DNA of 64,000 nucleotides, from contig NC_088711.1 in NCBI RefSeq assembly GCF_963576615.1, forward strand, positions 34,274,121 through 34,338,120. The letters run 5' to 3'. Under the pieces are notes generated by a model that was not told the origin of the DNA, did not search any database, and saw nothing but the letters and a program-made list of their open reading frames with translations. Within the stretch, counting starts at the first letter, position 1; the number at the start of each line of letters is the position of its first letter. The position numbers and the translations under genes were made by a program. The DNA is from Watersipora subatra (taxonomy: Eukaryota > Bryozoa > Gymnolaemata > Cheilostomatida > Watersiporidae). Of the stretch, positions 24,340 to 39,300 are shown one piece after another.

Positions 24340-27300
24340 TCAGTTCTTTTTTGCTGTGTCGGGTTCCCTCACCAATGCTAGAAGCTTATCCATTTTAGCT
24401 ATTTCTCCTTCAGGAGTTATCTCGACGACAGCCCCCTTCTTTGCCTGCATGCACAAATGAATCGTGGATGACAGCGCGGAGAGCAGAGCTTATATTCACA
24501 AACACTACAGCATCTTATAAACAAGCTCTAAAAAGGCGAAACTAATAGAATATGCAGCAAGATATAAGTAACTAAACACGGAAGTATAATTCAATATATA
24601 TACTTCTATGTAATCTAATTCAAACACTGGCAAAAATTATTTCCATTAAAGTAATGAGCATGTAATTTCCTTTGATCGTTGGGAAAAAACTGAAGACAAG
24701 TTGGCACATCTAAGAAAACACACAGGCGACATTAAAAGCTTAAAATAATAATTATAATCATAATAGTAGTAGCGTTACAGTACGACTGCAGACTGAACTG
24801 ATAGCAGTAGTAGTAGTATGTACATAAATGGAATAACTCTGACAGGCAGCACGGCTGCCCGCTGAATGATGAGCTGCATATGCTATTCCAGTTCAGCATT
24901 AGGTTAGAGGAAAAGTAGGTAATGGGACAGGCACTATGGGTCTTGGGACAGTCAGCCGTAGGAAACACCTATCTAATAGTTGGCCAATGAGAGCTCTTGG
25001 CTGTCGGCTGAGTTAAAAGATTGTCAAAGGAAATATTAATAGCAAGACTATGTCGATAAGAAAGGCTTGTATAATCTACTCCCAAATCAAGTTTAAACAT
25101 GGATTAGAGTATAGAGTAGAAAGGCTAGCAGAAAAGAGACGGACTATGGTGCTAAGGCTACGCATTACCTGTCCTTTAGCTCGACGATCAAATGTCGCAT
25201 TTGCACTCTGAATGAAGAAGAGCAGAAATACACAGGCAAGCTAAAGGAATGATAGCAGTGTGTATAGAACAGGCCAGTGCTTTCAATCAAAACTGTGGCA
25301 TAACATTTCTATGTAAATCGTTGAAAAATTATGCATCCCTGAATGCACAGGCTCGATGCATGAGTTTTAAGCAATACTGCTGAAATATTGAAAAGGTGAA
25401 GATGTGATAATATGTGATAAAGTGTGTAGATAATAAAACAAGCAGAGCATTCATTGCGTCTTTTGAAATTGTATACCATTAGCATGTTTCCTTTAGGAGG
25501 CTGTAACGATAAGATAATTGTTAAGTTTCCATGATGACCACTTCAACGTCTCTCCACATGTTTGCATGTAAATTAGTAGCAATAAATATTGCTTCAAATT
25601 ATTGGTTTTGTCATGACAGTAGCGAAATCAAGAACTCGCTGATGCTATAAATTTCTGCTGAGAAATAAAACATAAAAAATGACATTTGGAACAATTAGTG
25701 GTCTCCAATCAAACTACGATTATTAAAGACAATGCAGCTCTTTATCTAGCTGTGACACTGAGACACAGTTTTAAATATTTTAAAATTCAATTTTTTCAAA
25801 TGCAAAGAACAGTGAGGGTTAGAGGTAAGGTTTAAAGTATGACAAACTTCAACGTAAAGGGCGGTTTCGCCTTGCTAACGTACCTTGGGCATCTTCCTCA
25901 GGTTTGGTGATAGCTTAAGACTCGTGACATAGCCTCTGTCGTCACCTACGATGAGGATGGGGTGATAAGGGTTGAATGATATGTGGGTAAGCTTCGTCTT
26001 CTTCTTTGCCACAACAGACTGCTCGCATATAGGCTCATATTTGTTGATATTTAGGTCATAGACAAACACCTATAAAATAAAAATTTACGAGTAAATTTAT
26101 GATTGTAAAAAGTGCAGTTTTTTAAACAAAGCATTTAAACTGCAAACAACAAAGAATGAAGAGCAATGACAGCCAATCAGCTAGTCTCATTTATATAGAC
26201 TAGCTGATTGGCTGGCGTTGCAAGGGTAAGCATATAATTACCCAATGAATTTGAGTAACTTAAACTAGTAATTCAACTAGTCTAAATCTTTACTATAATA
26301 AGAGCCGTGTTTCGTCTGAACCCAGTTTGTGCTTATTAATGTAATGATACGCATCATGATCTCTCATGCAATCATGATCTTGAGCAAGCTAGTAATAACC
26401 AATAGTATTTTATATTGGTTTAATTTTAATTGCTTTAATCGTGAGTATTTTAACAGGTGTAATTAGTATGTGCGCAATCATTTCTTAGTATATCCTGTTG
26501 TATGCGTAGTGTAATGGATAGTATGCCAGTCTGCGGAAATGGAGGTTCTGAGTTCAATTCCAGTTCAAAGTGGCTTTTTCGTTACTAAAACTTCATTGCT
26601 ATACTGGACATACAGACAACAGACGCTCACATTTATATATATATATATATATATATATGCGTTATATATAATATCTCGTGTATATATGAGATATTATATA
26701 TAATGCATATAGTATACATATATATACTTTTATTGGGCAGACCATAATCATTTTTAAAGAAAAAAATTTTTTTTAAAGGTAAGGATAAAAATTGATACAA
26801 GGGAGACTTGAAGCTACTATGCTTAGGTACGCACCTTATCTCTTTTGAAGGTTAAAAGACTTCGCTATACAATTGGTGAGTACATCTTTGGGTAAGTACA
26901 AAATATAGAGAATTGAAACATCTCAGTGATGTATAATGGAGTTCAACCATTTAGTATTTTGAATCCAACAATGTTAGTAAAATAGGTCAACATATCTGGC
27001 AGTGGAAGAACATACACTGTTCTAAACAAAAACCCTGATCGTGCAAAACAAAGTGGTACCAAATTGGTTAATTACACCCTGATTCACTAAAACAGAAGAT
27101 AACATGAACTCTAGTAAAGAACTGATGTAAAGAACTGATGTAAGATTTTATTGTTCATTGTGAATGGCACTGATGGCTTAACTCTTTCATAATATAATTA
27201 CTTCTTTTACCGGGACATAATTACATATTTGATAAAACCTAAAATTCTACAATGACACACATAAGTTGTCATAACTTTTAATTCATCTGGTTTATGAAAA

Positions 27301-30300
27301 GGATTTTTATACCAAATTATTCAGAATATAATCTTACGTCAGTTGATGCCATCAAGCAAGTCTACAAATGTGTTACAGAATGAGCTCAGACTATTTTTGG
27401 TCCTTCCCTATGCTACTGTGAGTAACAACCTGAGCATGCTCTGAGTTAAAAGAGTTATTACCCTAACTACAGGTTATGGCATTATTACTATCATTGTTAG
27501 AAGTATAATAATCACCGTCACTAGTACTATTACTAAATAGATAATCATCATAAGTCCATTGATCTACGATTTGTAAAGCCTACATAGTTTTAATGTGTCT
27601 GACATGGCTGGTCATTGTGAAGAACAAATTTTGATAAAACTTTAACATTGTTGCAAAGTGGAACTAAGCTCAGTGGGCTATAAACATGTTTTCCGTTGGC
27701 AGCTTAGCCAGCAGATTTTCTCCTTTTGTTTAAGTTCAGACATGATAGGCTAATTAATTAACTACTCACCAATTAGAAATGTTTTCTACTGAGCTTACTA
27801 AAGCAGCACCATGCATAGTATGCAATGAGTTAATAAACTAAAGAAGAATTTTTTTTTAATATTTGAAAAATAGCATAAATTTTGTGTCAATCTGTTTTCT
27901 TTAAGTATTTTGTTTGCATACCTTGCCATCAGCTGTAACAGCAGCAAACACTGTGGACGAGTATGGAGCCCAGGCTACATCGCCAACAGAGCTGTTCAAA
28001 TCGAATGTGAACATTGGGTCTCTGAAAAGACAAAACATGTGCAAGTCTTACAACTGGAAATCCACAGGCTAGCTGTATGCTACCACATTTAGTATTTTCT
28101 TAGCTTCTCCAGTGCTATACAGTTGCATAAAATAGAGACGCCATTGCTGCGTTTAAAGTTACAAGGAGGAGACAATCAGATGGGAACATAATCAGTAAAA
28201 AAGCACAAAACATACCAAAAATAAAACACAAACTCATAATAGCCGAGCGTGGCTCAGTTACTATTGAGCACAAATAAGAAGTATGGTCAAGGTTGACAAA
28301 ACTTCATATATTTGAGTACAGCCCCTTGCTGTGGCTTGAGTACAGCCCCTTGCTGTGGCTTGCCATGCCTTTTAAATAGTTTTTCTTAATATCTCGGAGC
28401 ACCATGAGTTGTGCGAATTTTTACGCTGAATAGGAAGCAACATTTTGTAATTTAGGTTCTAAAAACGATCTAAGATCAACTGTTAACTGATATTTAAGAT
28501 ACTAACTGATATATTAACATGTTATCAAATGTAACACTCTATTACACTCTATTACACTCTACCAACAACTAAAATAATTTAAAAGAACCAATATCATGTT
28601 ATTAAATGATACTGTCAGCTGAAGGGTTGTTCTGGAAAGAAATTCAACTTCTAATAATCTAAAAAATATTATTTTAATACATTTAAAAATATAAAGAACC
28701 AGACTGAGATTATGTTTATTATTATTTTTAGCACATACAACGGTCCAGCTCCAATGAATATTTGATATGATCTCGCGACTATTTATAATTACACTGCATG
28801 CAAAATTTAGCCTGTGGGCCTGAGTTTGACACATGTGGTATACAGGCTATGGGCTGGTGTATTAATTACACATGCCTATAGTCTATTAGACACCAGCCTT
28901 ATCTGGCCAAGAAAAGAGCGTACAGTGTGTCATTTGAGATGCAGATACAGCCATATTGAGTAAGTCTTTTCAATAGCAACAAATATCTGGGTGGTATTTT
29001 TAGCTTTCATTCCAGACCTGGAGCAATTTAATGAGATGAAAACAGGTAATCTTAACAACCTAGCAAATGTATTTAGATTGTTATATCCACCACACCGTTA
29101 TAGCAAAGACATCATGAGTTAATCTAAATTTTAACCTTGACATGACAGAGCAGGTGCCATGAAACTTACATTTAAAAAATTCTTAAATGATGATGTAGTC
29201 AATGTTATTGATAGAAGCTTGTTCCAAAATGATTTGGCTATATTAGTTCCTTAGCTATAATGGCTAGCTTACTTGACAGCGTGATCCCATATCTTGACTG
29301 TCCAGTCAGCGCTGCACGTAATGAATATCTTAGGATGGAATGTGTTCCATGTGACTTTATACACAGCCATGTGATGAGCATCGATTGTGTCAAGAAACTG
29401 GGTAGAGTAGGCCTTGGAGCATTTGTGAACTTTCCCTTCCTCCGTGCCGACCAAAAACATATAGTCTGTCTGGGGATGGAAGTCAAACGTCGTACCACAA
29501 CCTAAGAGTTAGAATACTCAAGTGTGAACATAGACAAAATAGAACAGTGTATGTATTCGACAGCATGGAAATCCCAATGTGACATTACGGTACAACATTT
29601 AAAAATATTGGAAAACCATTTGTTTTACTTAAAGGTTGACTTGCAACAAAATTCACATTACAATTATTTGATATGAAAAGATTCACCATGTTTTACTCCG
29701 TTGTGTTGTAGGTGCCAAATATGTGGAAATGTGATTACAAGCTCTTAAAAGCTAAAAAACGAACAGTTAATCGCAGCCACACGAGACCGCCGTAGTTTGG
29801 ATTCTCCTTCCAAAACGGCTCAAATGTGACATAGCTGTGTTAGATGGTTTCTGTTTACACTTTCATGCAACCTTATTCGTCGAAATATTTCACAAATATA
29901 CTTCACGCATTGAATAAAACCATGACTATTGTTCTTACGCGTCTGTTTTATCGTTATTTTAATGCTGTCACTTTTAGCAGTGATATCTTATAACTTACCG
30001 TAAAAATTCGTTTAACTTTTTAGCCTTAGCTTGAAGGAGTACATATCATTGTCTGATAATCATGATGAGCCTGTTGATCATTTGTGATAATTGAAAAGTG
30101 CTGCAGAAATTATTTGCGAAGTATTGGGTCACATGATCAGATTACAACTTGCCGATTAGACCAAACCGAAACAAAACTGTAAAGTAGCGAGCATCTATAT
30201 TTGATACGGGGTGTTCAGTAAACCCGGAGTGTTTGTCATAAACTATTGCTACGATAAGTTTTATATTGCCCTTTCAATTCACGGGAGAACATCACGTGAC

Positions 30301-33300
30301 AAGACAATAACCAAATTTCATGGCTACGTCAGAGAAATAAAGAGATTCCAATCTACGGCGGCTTTTCGTTTTTGAGCTTTTAAGAGCTTGCAATCACATT
30401 TCCACATATGTTGCACCTACAACACAACAGAGTAAGACATGATGAATCTTTTGATACCAAATAACTGTAATGTGAATTTTGTTGCAAGTCAACCTTTAAA
30501 GATCGCCCAAATCATCACAACAAACTAAAAATTGTCAAATATTTTTAAATTAAAAACTTAAAAAAACTTAAAAAAACTTAATGATAATTTACAATATTTG
30601 CTACACTCAACAATAAAAGCTATAAAAGAAATTATCATCATGTATGTGTGATAATTAATTTTTTCTAAACAAAACAATCTGTGGGAAGGCAACTCTAATG
30701 CTTACTCAGCGTGGCGAGCTTTGCTCCATCTGGTCCCTCATCCGCTGCCTCTGCCAATGACAGCCGAATGACATCGTGGTGGTGCAACTCATTCTAAAAT
30801 ACATCAGATACAAAACATAGTGAGAGTGCCCTGTAAAGGTGAAATGATGAGCTGAGTAACAATAGTTCATGACCTTTGCGTTGAGAGAATCTTAAACAAA
30901 TTTTAACAAACGCTGTGAAGTTATTTCTTCAGAAATATTTAATTAGTGTGTATCATTACGCTAAAGGCAATAGCTTTACGTGGCGTGGCATACACCCCCA
31001 CAACATCAAAAAACAAAATCTTCTATTATCTACTTAAATAAAGAAATATACTGTAATAGCCTAAAAATAAGATTACTGATATGAATCTCATGATTTTTTT
31101 ACCTTAGTCCAATTGGAGACATAATAATCATTATTTGATAGCATGCAGCTTTTTGTCGCAAATTACAACTTTTCAACAGGAAAAAAATAGCAGAACCAAT
31201 CATAGGGAAGAATTTTACAACTATACATTTTCATCATGCAAATCTGTATTAATGTGTAACATATCTTCAAATAAAAATATTTTTTGTTGTCCCAAAGTTC
31301 CCTCATTTAGAAGGTTTGATTTTAAACTTTATAAAATGCAATATAAATTAAGTTAAAACATATTGTTGAGCACAATAATAAGTTGATGTAAAGTTTGAAC
31401 TAATTATGCTGATTACCTTGACAAGGGTCCACTGAACGACCCTTCCATCTGAAGATATCGAGTAAAAGTTGAGATTGTTGTCTAAATCGTCTTTCTGCCA
31501 TCTCACTTGCCAGACAGGATCTGTATGCTTACCATTCTTTGCAGTGCTCATGTACTGTGCACTCTATCAAATATACAACCATTTTTATGTGAGGACAACT
31601 ACCCGCCTCAGGACCATTCAACCAGTGTTAAAATGGGAAAAAAGGATATTCTGATTACATATTGGATTTTACCAAAAATAAAGGTTTAATTGCAGAATAC
31701 TTACAGTCTTTCCCTCAGTGACATTGAACACGCCAACAGAGCCATCATAAAAACCGGCAGCTATCAGGTACGGGTGTTCAGCGTGTATGTCTATGCACAT
31801 GACACCTGAGTCTGTCGGGAAAGTGTATTCTGGAAACGACGGGTTTTTTAAAGTGTAGAAGCAAATCATTCCCTTTGCCTGCTTCATGAAATCGTCTGCA
31901 AAAAAGGCATATATTTGAGTAATAATATAGTGAAAGTACTGCAAACATAAAGGTATATATCCGAGTAATAACATAGTGAAAGTACTGCAAACATAAAGGT
32001 ATATATTCGAGTAATAATATAGTGAAAGTACTGTAAACATAAAGGCATATATCCGAGTAATAACATAGTGAAAGTACTGCAAACATAAAGGTATATATTC
32101 GAGTAATAATATAGTGAAAGTACTGTAAACATAAAGGCATATATTCAAGTAATAACATAGTGAAAGTACTGCAAACATAAAGGTATATATTCGAGTAATA
32201 ATATAGTGAAAGTACTGCAAACATAAAGGCATATATTCGAGTAATAATATAGTGAAAGTACTGCAAACATAAAGGCATATATTCGAGTAATAATATAGTG
32301 AAAGTACTGCAAACATAAAGGTATATATTCGAGTAATAATATAGTGAAAGTACTGCAAACATAAAGGCATATATTCGAGTAATAATATAGTGAAAGTACT
32401 GCAAACATAAAGGCATATATTCGAGTAATAATATAGTGAAAGTACTGCAAACATAAAGGTATATATTCGAGTAATAATATAGTGAAGCTGTAAACATAAA
32501 GGCATATATTCAAGGAATAATATAGTGAAAGTACTGCAAACATAAAGGCATATATTCGAGTAATAATATAGTGAAAGTACTGCAAACATAAAGGTATATA
32601 TTCGAGTAATAATATAGTGAAGCTGTAAACATAAAGGCATATATTCAAGGAATAATATAGTGAAAGTACTGCAAACATAAAGGCATATATTCGAGTAATA
32701 ATATAGTGAAAGTACTGCAAACATAAAGGCATATATTCGAGTAATAATATAGTGAAAGTACTGCAAACATAAAGGTATATATTCGAGTAATAATATAGTG
32801 AAGCTGTAAACATAAAGGCATATATTCAAGGAATAATATAGTGAAAGTACTGCAAACATAAAGGCATATACTCGAGTAATAATATAGTGAAGCTGTAAAC
32901 ATAAAGGCATATATTTGAGTAATAATATAGTGAAAGTACTGCAAACATAAAGGCATATATTCGAGTAATAATATAGTGAAAGTACTGCAAACATAAAGGT
33001 ATATATTCGAGTAATAATATAGTGAAGCTGTAAACATAAAGGCATATATTCAAGGAATAATATAGTGAAAGTACTGCAAACATAAAGGCATATATTCGAG
33101 TAATAATATAGTGAAAGTACTGCAAACATAAAGGTATATATTCGAGTAATAATATAGTGAAGCTGTAAACATAAAGGCATATATTCAAGGAATAATATAG
33201 TGAAAGTACTGCAAACATAAAGGCATATATTCGAGTAATAATATAGTGAAAGTACTGCAAACATAAAGGCATATATTCGAGTAATAATATAGTGAAAGTA

Positions 33301-36300
33301 CTGCAAACATAAAGGTATATATTCGAGTAATAATATAGTGAAGCTGTAAACATAAAGGCATATATTCGAGTAATAATATAGTGAAAGTACTGCAAACATA
33401 AAGGTATATATTCGAGTAATAATATAGTGAAGCTGTAAACATAAAGGCATATATTCAAGGAATAATATAGTGAAAGTACTGCAAACATAAAGGCATATAC
33501 TCGAGTAATAATATAGTGAAGCTGTAAACATAAAGGCATATATTTGAGTAATAATATAGTGAAAGTACTGCAAACATAAAGGCATATATTCGAGTAATAA
33601 TATAGTGAAAGTACTGCAAACATAAAGGTATATATTCGAGTAATAATATAGTGAAGCTGTAAACATAAAGGCATATATTCGAGTAATAATATAGTGAAAG
33701 TACTGCAAACATAAAGGTATATATTCGAGTAATAATATAGTGAAGCTGCAAACATAAAGGCATATACTCGAGTAATAATATAGTGAAAGTACTGTAAACA
33801 TAAAGGCATATATTCGAGTAATAATATAGTGAAAGTACTGCAAACATAAAGGTATATATTCGAGTAATAATATAGTGAAGCTGTAAACATAAAGGCATAT
33901 ATTCGAGTAATAATATAGTGAAAGTACTGCAAACATAAAGGTATATATTCGAGTAATAATATAGTGAAGCTGCAAACATAAAGGCATATATTCGAGGAAT
34001 AATATAGTGAAAGTACTGCAAACATAAAGGCATATATTCGAGTAATAATATAGTGAAAGTACTGCAAACATAAAGGTATATATTCGAGTAATAATATAGT
34101 GAAGCTGTAAACATAAAGGCATATATTCGAGTAATAATATAGTGAAAGTACTGCAAACATAAAGGTATATATTCGAGTAATAATATAGTGAAGCTGCAAA
34201 CATAAAGGCATATACTCGAGTAATAATATAGTGAAAGTACTGTAAACATAAAGGCATATATTCGAGTAATAATATAGTGAAAGTACTGCAAACATAAAGG
34301 TATATATTCGAGTAATAATATAGTGAAGCTGTAAACATAAAGGTATATATTCGAGTAATAATATAGTGAAGCTGCAAACATAAAGGCATATATTCGAGGA
34401 ATAATATAGTGAAAGTACTGCAAACATAAAGGTATATATTCGAGTAATAATATAGTGAAAGTACTGCAAACATAAAGGTATATATTCGAGTAATAATATA
34501 GTGAAGCTGCAAACATAAAGGCATATATTCGAGGAATAATATAGTGAAAGTACTGCAAACATAAAGGCATATATTCGAGTAATAATATAGTGAAAGTACT
34601 GCAAACATAAAGGTATATATTCGAGTAATAATATAGTGAAGCTGTAAACATAAAGGTATATATTCGAGTAATAATATAGTGAAGCTGCAAACATAAAGGC
34701 ATATATTCGAGGAATAATATAGTGAAAGTACTGCAAACATAAAGGTATATATTCGAGTAATAATATAGTGAAAGTACTGCAAACATAAAGGTATATATTC
34801 GAGTAATAATATAGTGAAGCTGCAAACATAAAGGCATATATTCGAGGAATAATATAGTGAAAGTACTGCAAACATAAAGGTATATATTCGAGTAATAATA
34901 TAGTGAAGCTGTAAACATAAAGGCATATATTCGAGTAATAATATAGTGAAAGTACTGCAAACATAAAGGTATATATTCGAGTAATAATATAGTGAAGCTG
35001 CAAACATAAAGGCATATACTCGAGTAATAATATAGTGAAAGTACTGTAAACATAAAGGCATATATTCGAGTAATAATATAGTGAAAGTACTGCAAACATA
35101 AAGGTATATATTCGAGTAATAATATAGTGAAGCTGTAAACATAAAGGTATATATTCGAGTAATAATATAGTGAAGCTGCAAACATAAAGGCATATATTCG
35201 AGGAATAATATAGTGAAAGTACTGCAAACATAAAGGCATATATTCGAGTAATAATATAGTGAAAGTACTGCAAACATAAAGGTATATATTCGAGTAATAA
35301 TATAGTGAAGCTGCAAACATAAAGGCATATACTCGAGTAATAATATAGTGAAAGTACTGTAAACATAAAGGCATATACTCGAGTAATAACATAGTGAAAG
35401 TACTGCAAACATAAAGGCATATATTCGAGTAATAACATAGTGAAAGTACTGTAAACATAAAGGCATATATTCGAGTAATAATATAGTGAAAGTACTGTAA
35501 ACATAAAGGCATATATTCGAGTAATAATATAGTGAAAGTACTGCAAACATAAAGGCATATATTCAAGTAATAACATAGTGAAAGTACTGCAAACATAAAG
35601 GCATATATTCGAGTAATAATATAGTGAAAGTACTGTAAACATAAAGGTATATATTCGAGTAATAATATAGTGAAAGTACTGCAAACATAAAGGCATATAT
35701 TTGAGTAATAATATAGTGAAAGTACTGCAAACATAAAGGCATATATCCGAGTAATAATATAGTGAAAGTACTGCAAACATAAAGGCATATATTCGAGGAA
35801 TAATATAGTGAAAGTACTGCAAACATAAAGGCATATATTTGAGTAATAATATAGTGAAAGTACTGCAAACATAAAGGCATATATCCGAGTAATAACATAG
35901 TGAAAGTACTGTAAACATAAAGGCATATATTCGAGTAATAATATAGTGAAAGTACTGGAAACATAAAGGCATATATTTGAGTAATAATATAGTGAAAGTA
36001 CTGCAAACATAAAGGCATATATCCGAGTAATAACATAGTGAAAGTACTGTAAACATAAAGGCATATACTCGAGTAATAATATAGTGAAAGTACTGCAAAC
36101 ATAAAGGCATATATTCGAGTAATAATATAGTGAAAATACTGGAAACATAAACATTTAGGTAGAAGCCTCAGAAAAACTAGCTAGTAATAAATTAGCTATG
36201 CACTTTAAATATTCAGGTAAGTCTGGAGAAAAAATTGGAAAATATTGTCTTTTTTTAATAAAAAGCAAATAAGCACTTTACCTAATAATAATTCTGTTGT

Positions 36301-39300
36301 ATAAGGTAGATATTAGTAAGTGGTCTTTTAAACAACCAAGTTAAGGAAAAAAGTTCAAATTCAGTACTACAAACCATTACAAGAAATAAACCTACAAATT
36401 TAATAAAGATTTTTGGTGACAAAAAAAAAACATTGCGGGTGTGGAACACTTTGTATCCTCTATGAATAAGGATATGGATAGTGGATAATAGGATAACTCT
36501 ACGGATAATTAGTTGAAGACAGTTGATCCCATAAATCCTCCACTTTTATCTTTGATAACTTTACAACACGCAATGACATGTAGCAAGTGTTATCTAAATC
36601 TGATCTTTAAAAAGCAGACATATTCAGAGAGGTAAAGAAACGTACAGGATCCGTGCGAGACAGCAAAGAGGTCTCTGTACTTGGGGCTCCAGCAAAGTGC
36701 TGTGATTGCAAGTTTCTTTGATCTGTCATAAGCAAATTTCCAAAGAGGGAGAAGCGTTCCTTCTTGGTCTCTGTACTCATCTGATGCATCCTCGTAGTAC
36801 TTGAAATCTGCCAACAACTAGCTAGTTGATTAATGCTATTGCCGCAAGAAACCTCCGTTAGGTAAAACATCACTCTTACATCATGAAAATTCAAAATATG
36901 TACAAAGACGGTTAAGAAAGTGCAGAGAGGAAACAATGCGATTGACGATTTATGTTTTTTGAAAAAAGATGTTTTATGAGTTATTAGAATACATTGGTAG
37001 CTTCTGAAGTACATATAAGACTAGTTATGATAAAACAGCAGGGATATCATTCAATATGTTTTCTATTAAGAAATCATAGAATGAAAAGCTAAATTAAGTT
37101 TGACATTCTAAATATTTTTGACGTGCATCAAAATTGTTGTTTTTTATACATTTCATTGATAGAAGATACCACGCAAGTGTAAAATCTTTGATTTCCTTTT
37201 ATGGCACACAATTGTAGTGGGATGAATGTGTAAAGAGTAGATGTGACCACACGGCACAAAGATTAACATCAAGCAGGGGGTTATGCAAGCTTATCGGAGC
37301 TTATCTGATTTAAGAACTTAAGCTATGACACAGCAATGGACTGGATAAGTGGCAGCAGCATAAGCTTGTGTGTCTGACCTTGACACACATCATCAAATGT
37401 GTTCTGATTTATCATTCGTTCAATAATCCTGGCTGCTGCCTCAATATAGCCAATGCTGTCACTCTGAAAGTACGCAGACAAGCAACTTGTATATGATTAC
37501 AAAAAACTAGACCATAGTGCTGCCCATGTCTCACTTTCTAGATATTCATAACTGCTGTCCTTTCTCAAGGTCAAAATTAAACACTAACGTCGTGACGTTA
37601 TTAAAGAATTTGGCAACACAGCGACAGAATATTTTTGTAGAAGCTTGATTGAAGATCCAATTTCCAGACTTTTTCCGGTTTTCCGGTAATAGCGATGTGA
37701 TCGATGAGTAGCACTTTGGCCCAAGTCGACTTTATACAATGGAATACCTTGTGACACGTCGTCATATGTATTCTGGTTAATCATTCTCTCTATAACTCTG
37801 ACTGCTTTGCTGATCTGATTGAAGTCATCACTCTGGAGAGACAGCACATACATATATACAGTACATACATATATGATGAAGCGTAACGTAACGAACAGGC
37901 AGTTATTAGTTGTGCCCATGGTCTGCTGTTTATACTTGATACTAAATCTGACACGCAAATCAAGCCAAGTCTGGTCAACACCCCTCCCTGCTAATCGTAT
38001 ATCTTCAGAGAATACAACAAGCTTCCTTATTACCTGTCCATCCATTGATGACAGTTTCTTCTTTGTCTTTGATTCGTCCTTTTTACCTGGCAGTTTCTTC
38101 TCTTTGCTTCTTTCCTAATTTAAAAAATTAAAATTTTTTATAAACTTAAATTTGCTGCTTAGAACTAAAACCAAAATTAAAAAGTGCAAAATATCGGTTT
38201 ATCACAAACAAGAAAACAAATATTATACAATAAAATAAAAAGGTTGCATAAAAAGGAGACTCTGATCAGTAAATTTTGGTTACATAAAGCTATAGAAGAC
38301 TGTTGAGAGGCAACAACTGGAAAGTGAATTTAACCAGCTATAAGCCTTTTGATAAACCGTTATATTCAAGTTAGAGTAATACTTGCTGATACCGTAACTG
38401 AAGTTCTTAATAGCTAAACATCTGAGTTGGTTTACAAAACATTCATCATTATGATGAACATTAGCTACATAGGGAGCCCTCAAAAAGCTTCCACAATTAA
38501 GTATAGACAAACCTTGACCTCATTAATAAATTAAACGATATTTTAAACATTTATTTTATTATCATATTACACTAAGTACCTGTATTATTATACCTAGTAT
38601 TAACGTGGAACGTGAACAAGGAAGTCACTTAAGTTTGCCATACTAACTGACATCCAGCCTACATACGCACGTATATATAGGCTGTAGTTGATGAAATGAC
38701 AAATTATATATATATAGCCAGTTTATTTGAAAGAAATAAGTTGTAGTACAATTAAATGTTAGTCACGCTATACCTTGCTTTACATAAATATATACATATA
38801 TATATACAATATATGTACATATATGTGTATACATATATGTGTATATATAATTACATGATTTAGTCCAACGGATTAAACTATCAAAAATCCTGTAAAAAAG
38901 AATATTAAGAGAATTGGATGGGTAGTTTACCGCGAGAGCTAATTTCTGTCTCTCTTCTCTAGAGAGTCCACCTTCCTCTATCTTTTTGAGCATCTGGGAA
39001 TTAGCCAATCGGTGAAGTCAGTCAGCAATGGCACGGCAATCACCACAGCAAACAACATAGCAGGTAGCACAGCAAACAACACAATCGCAGGGTTAATAAG
39101 GCAGTGAGACACTGATAGTTCAATATAATTATATTCAATGCTAATTTGAGGAGTTATCTGACCTTACATCTCATGAATGATGTAAATTTTAATGACTGTA
39201 ACAACAATTGCTAACCTAAAACTTTGACAAACACTCAGAGCTCAAAGAGTTAGTAAACCATGGTCACAGATGGCAGTGTGTAATTAGGGGGAAACAACTC

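Noticed and set aside
31669-36154. Very long minus-strand ORFs (1293, 1094 and 899 codons) and several overlapping shorter ones
   Set aside because: They are translations of the 46/43-bp minisatellite in DNAI1 intron 12, which has no stop codon in any minus frame. Only the tail end of one (exon 13) is coding.
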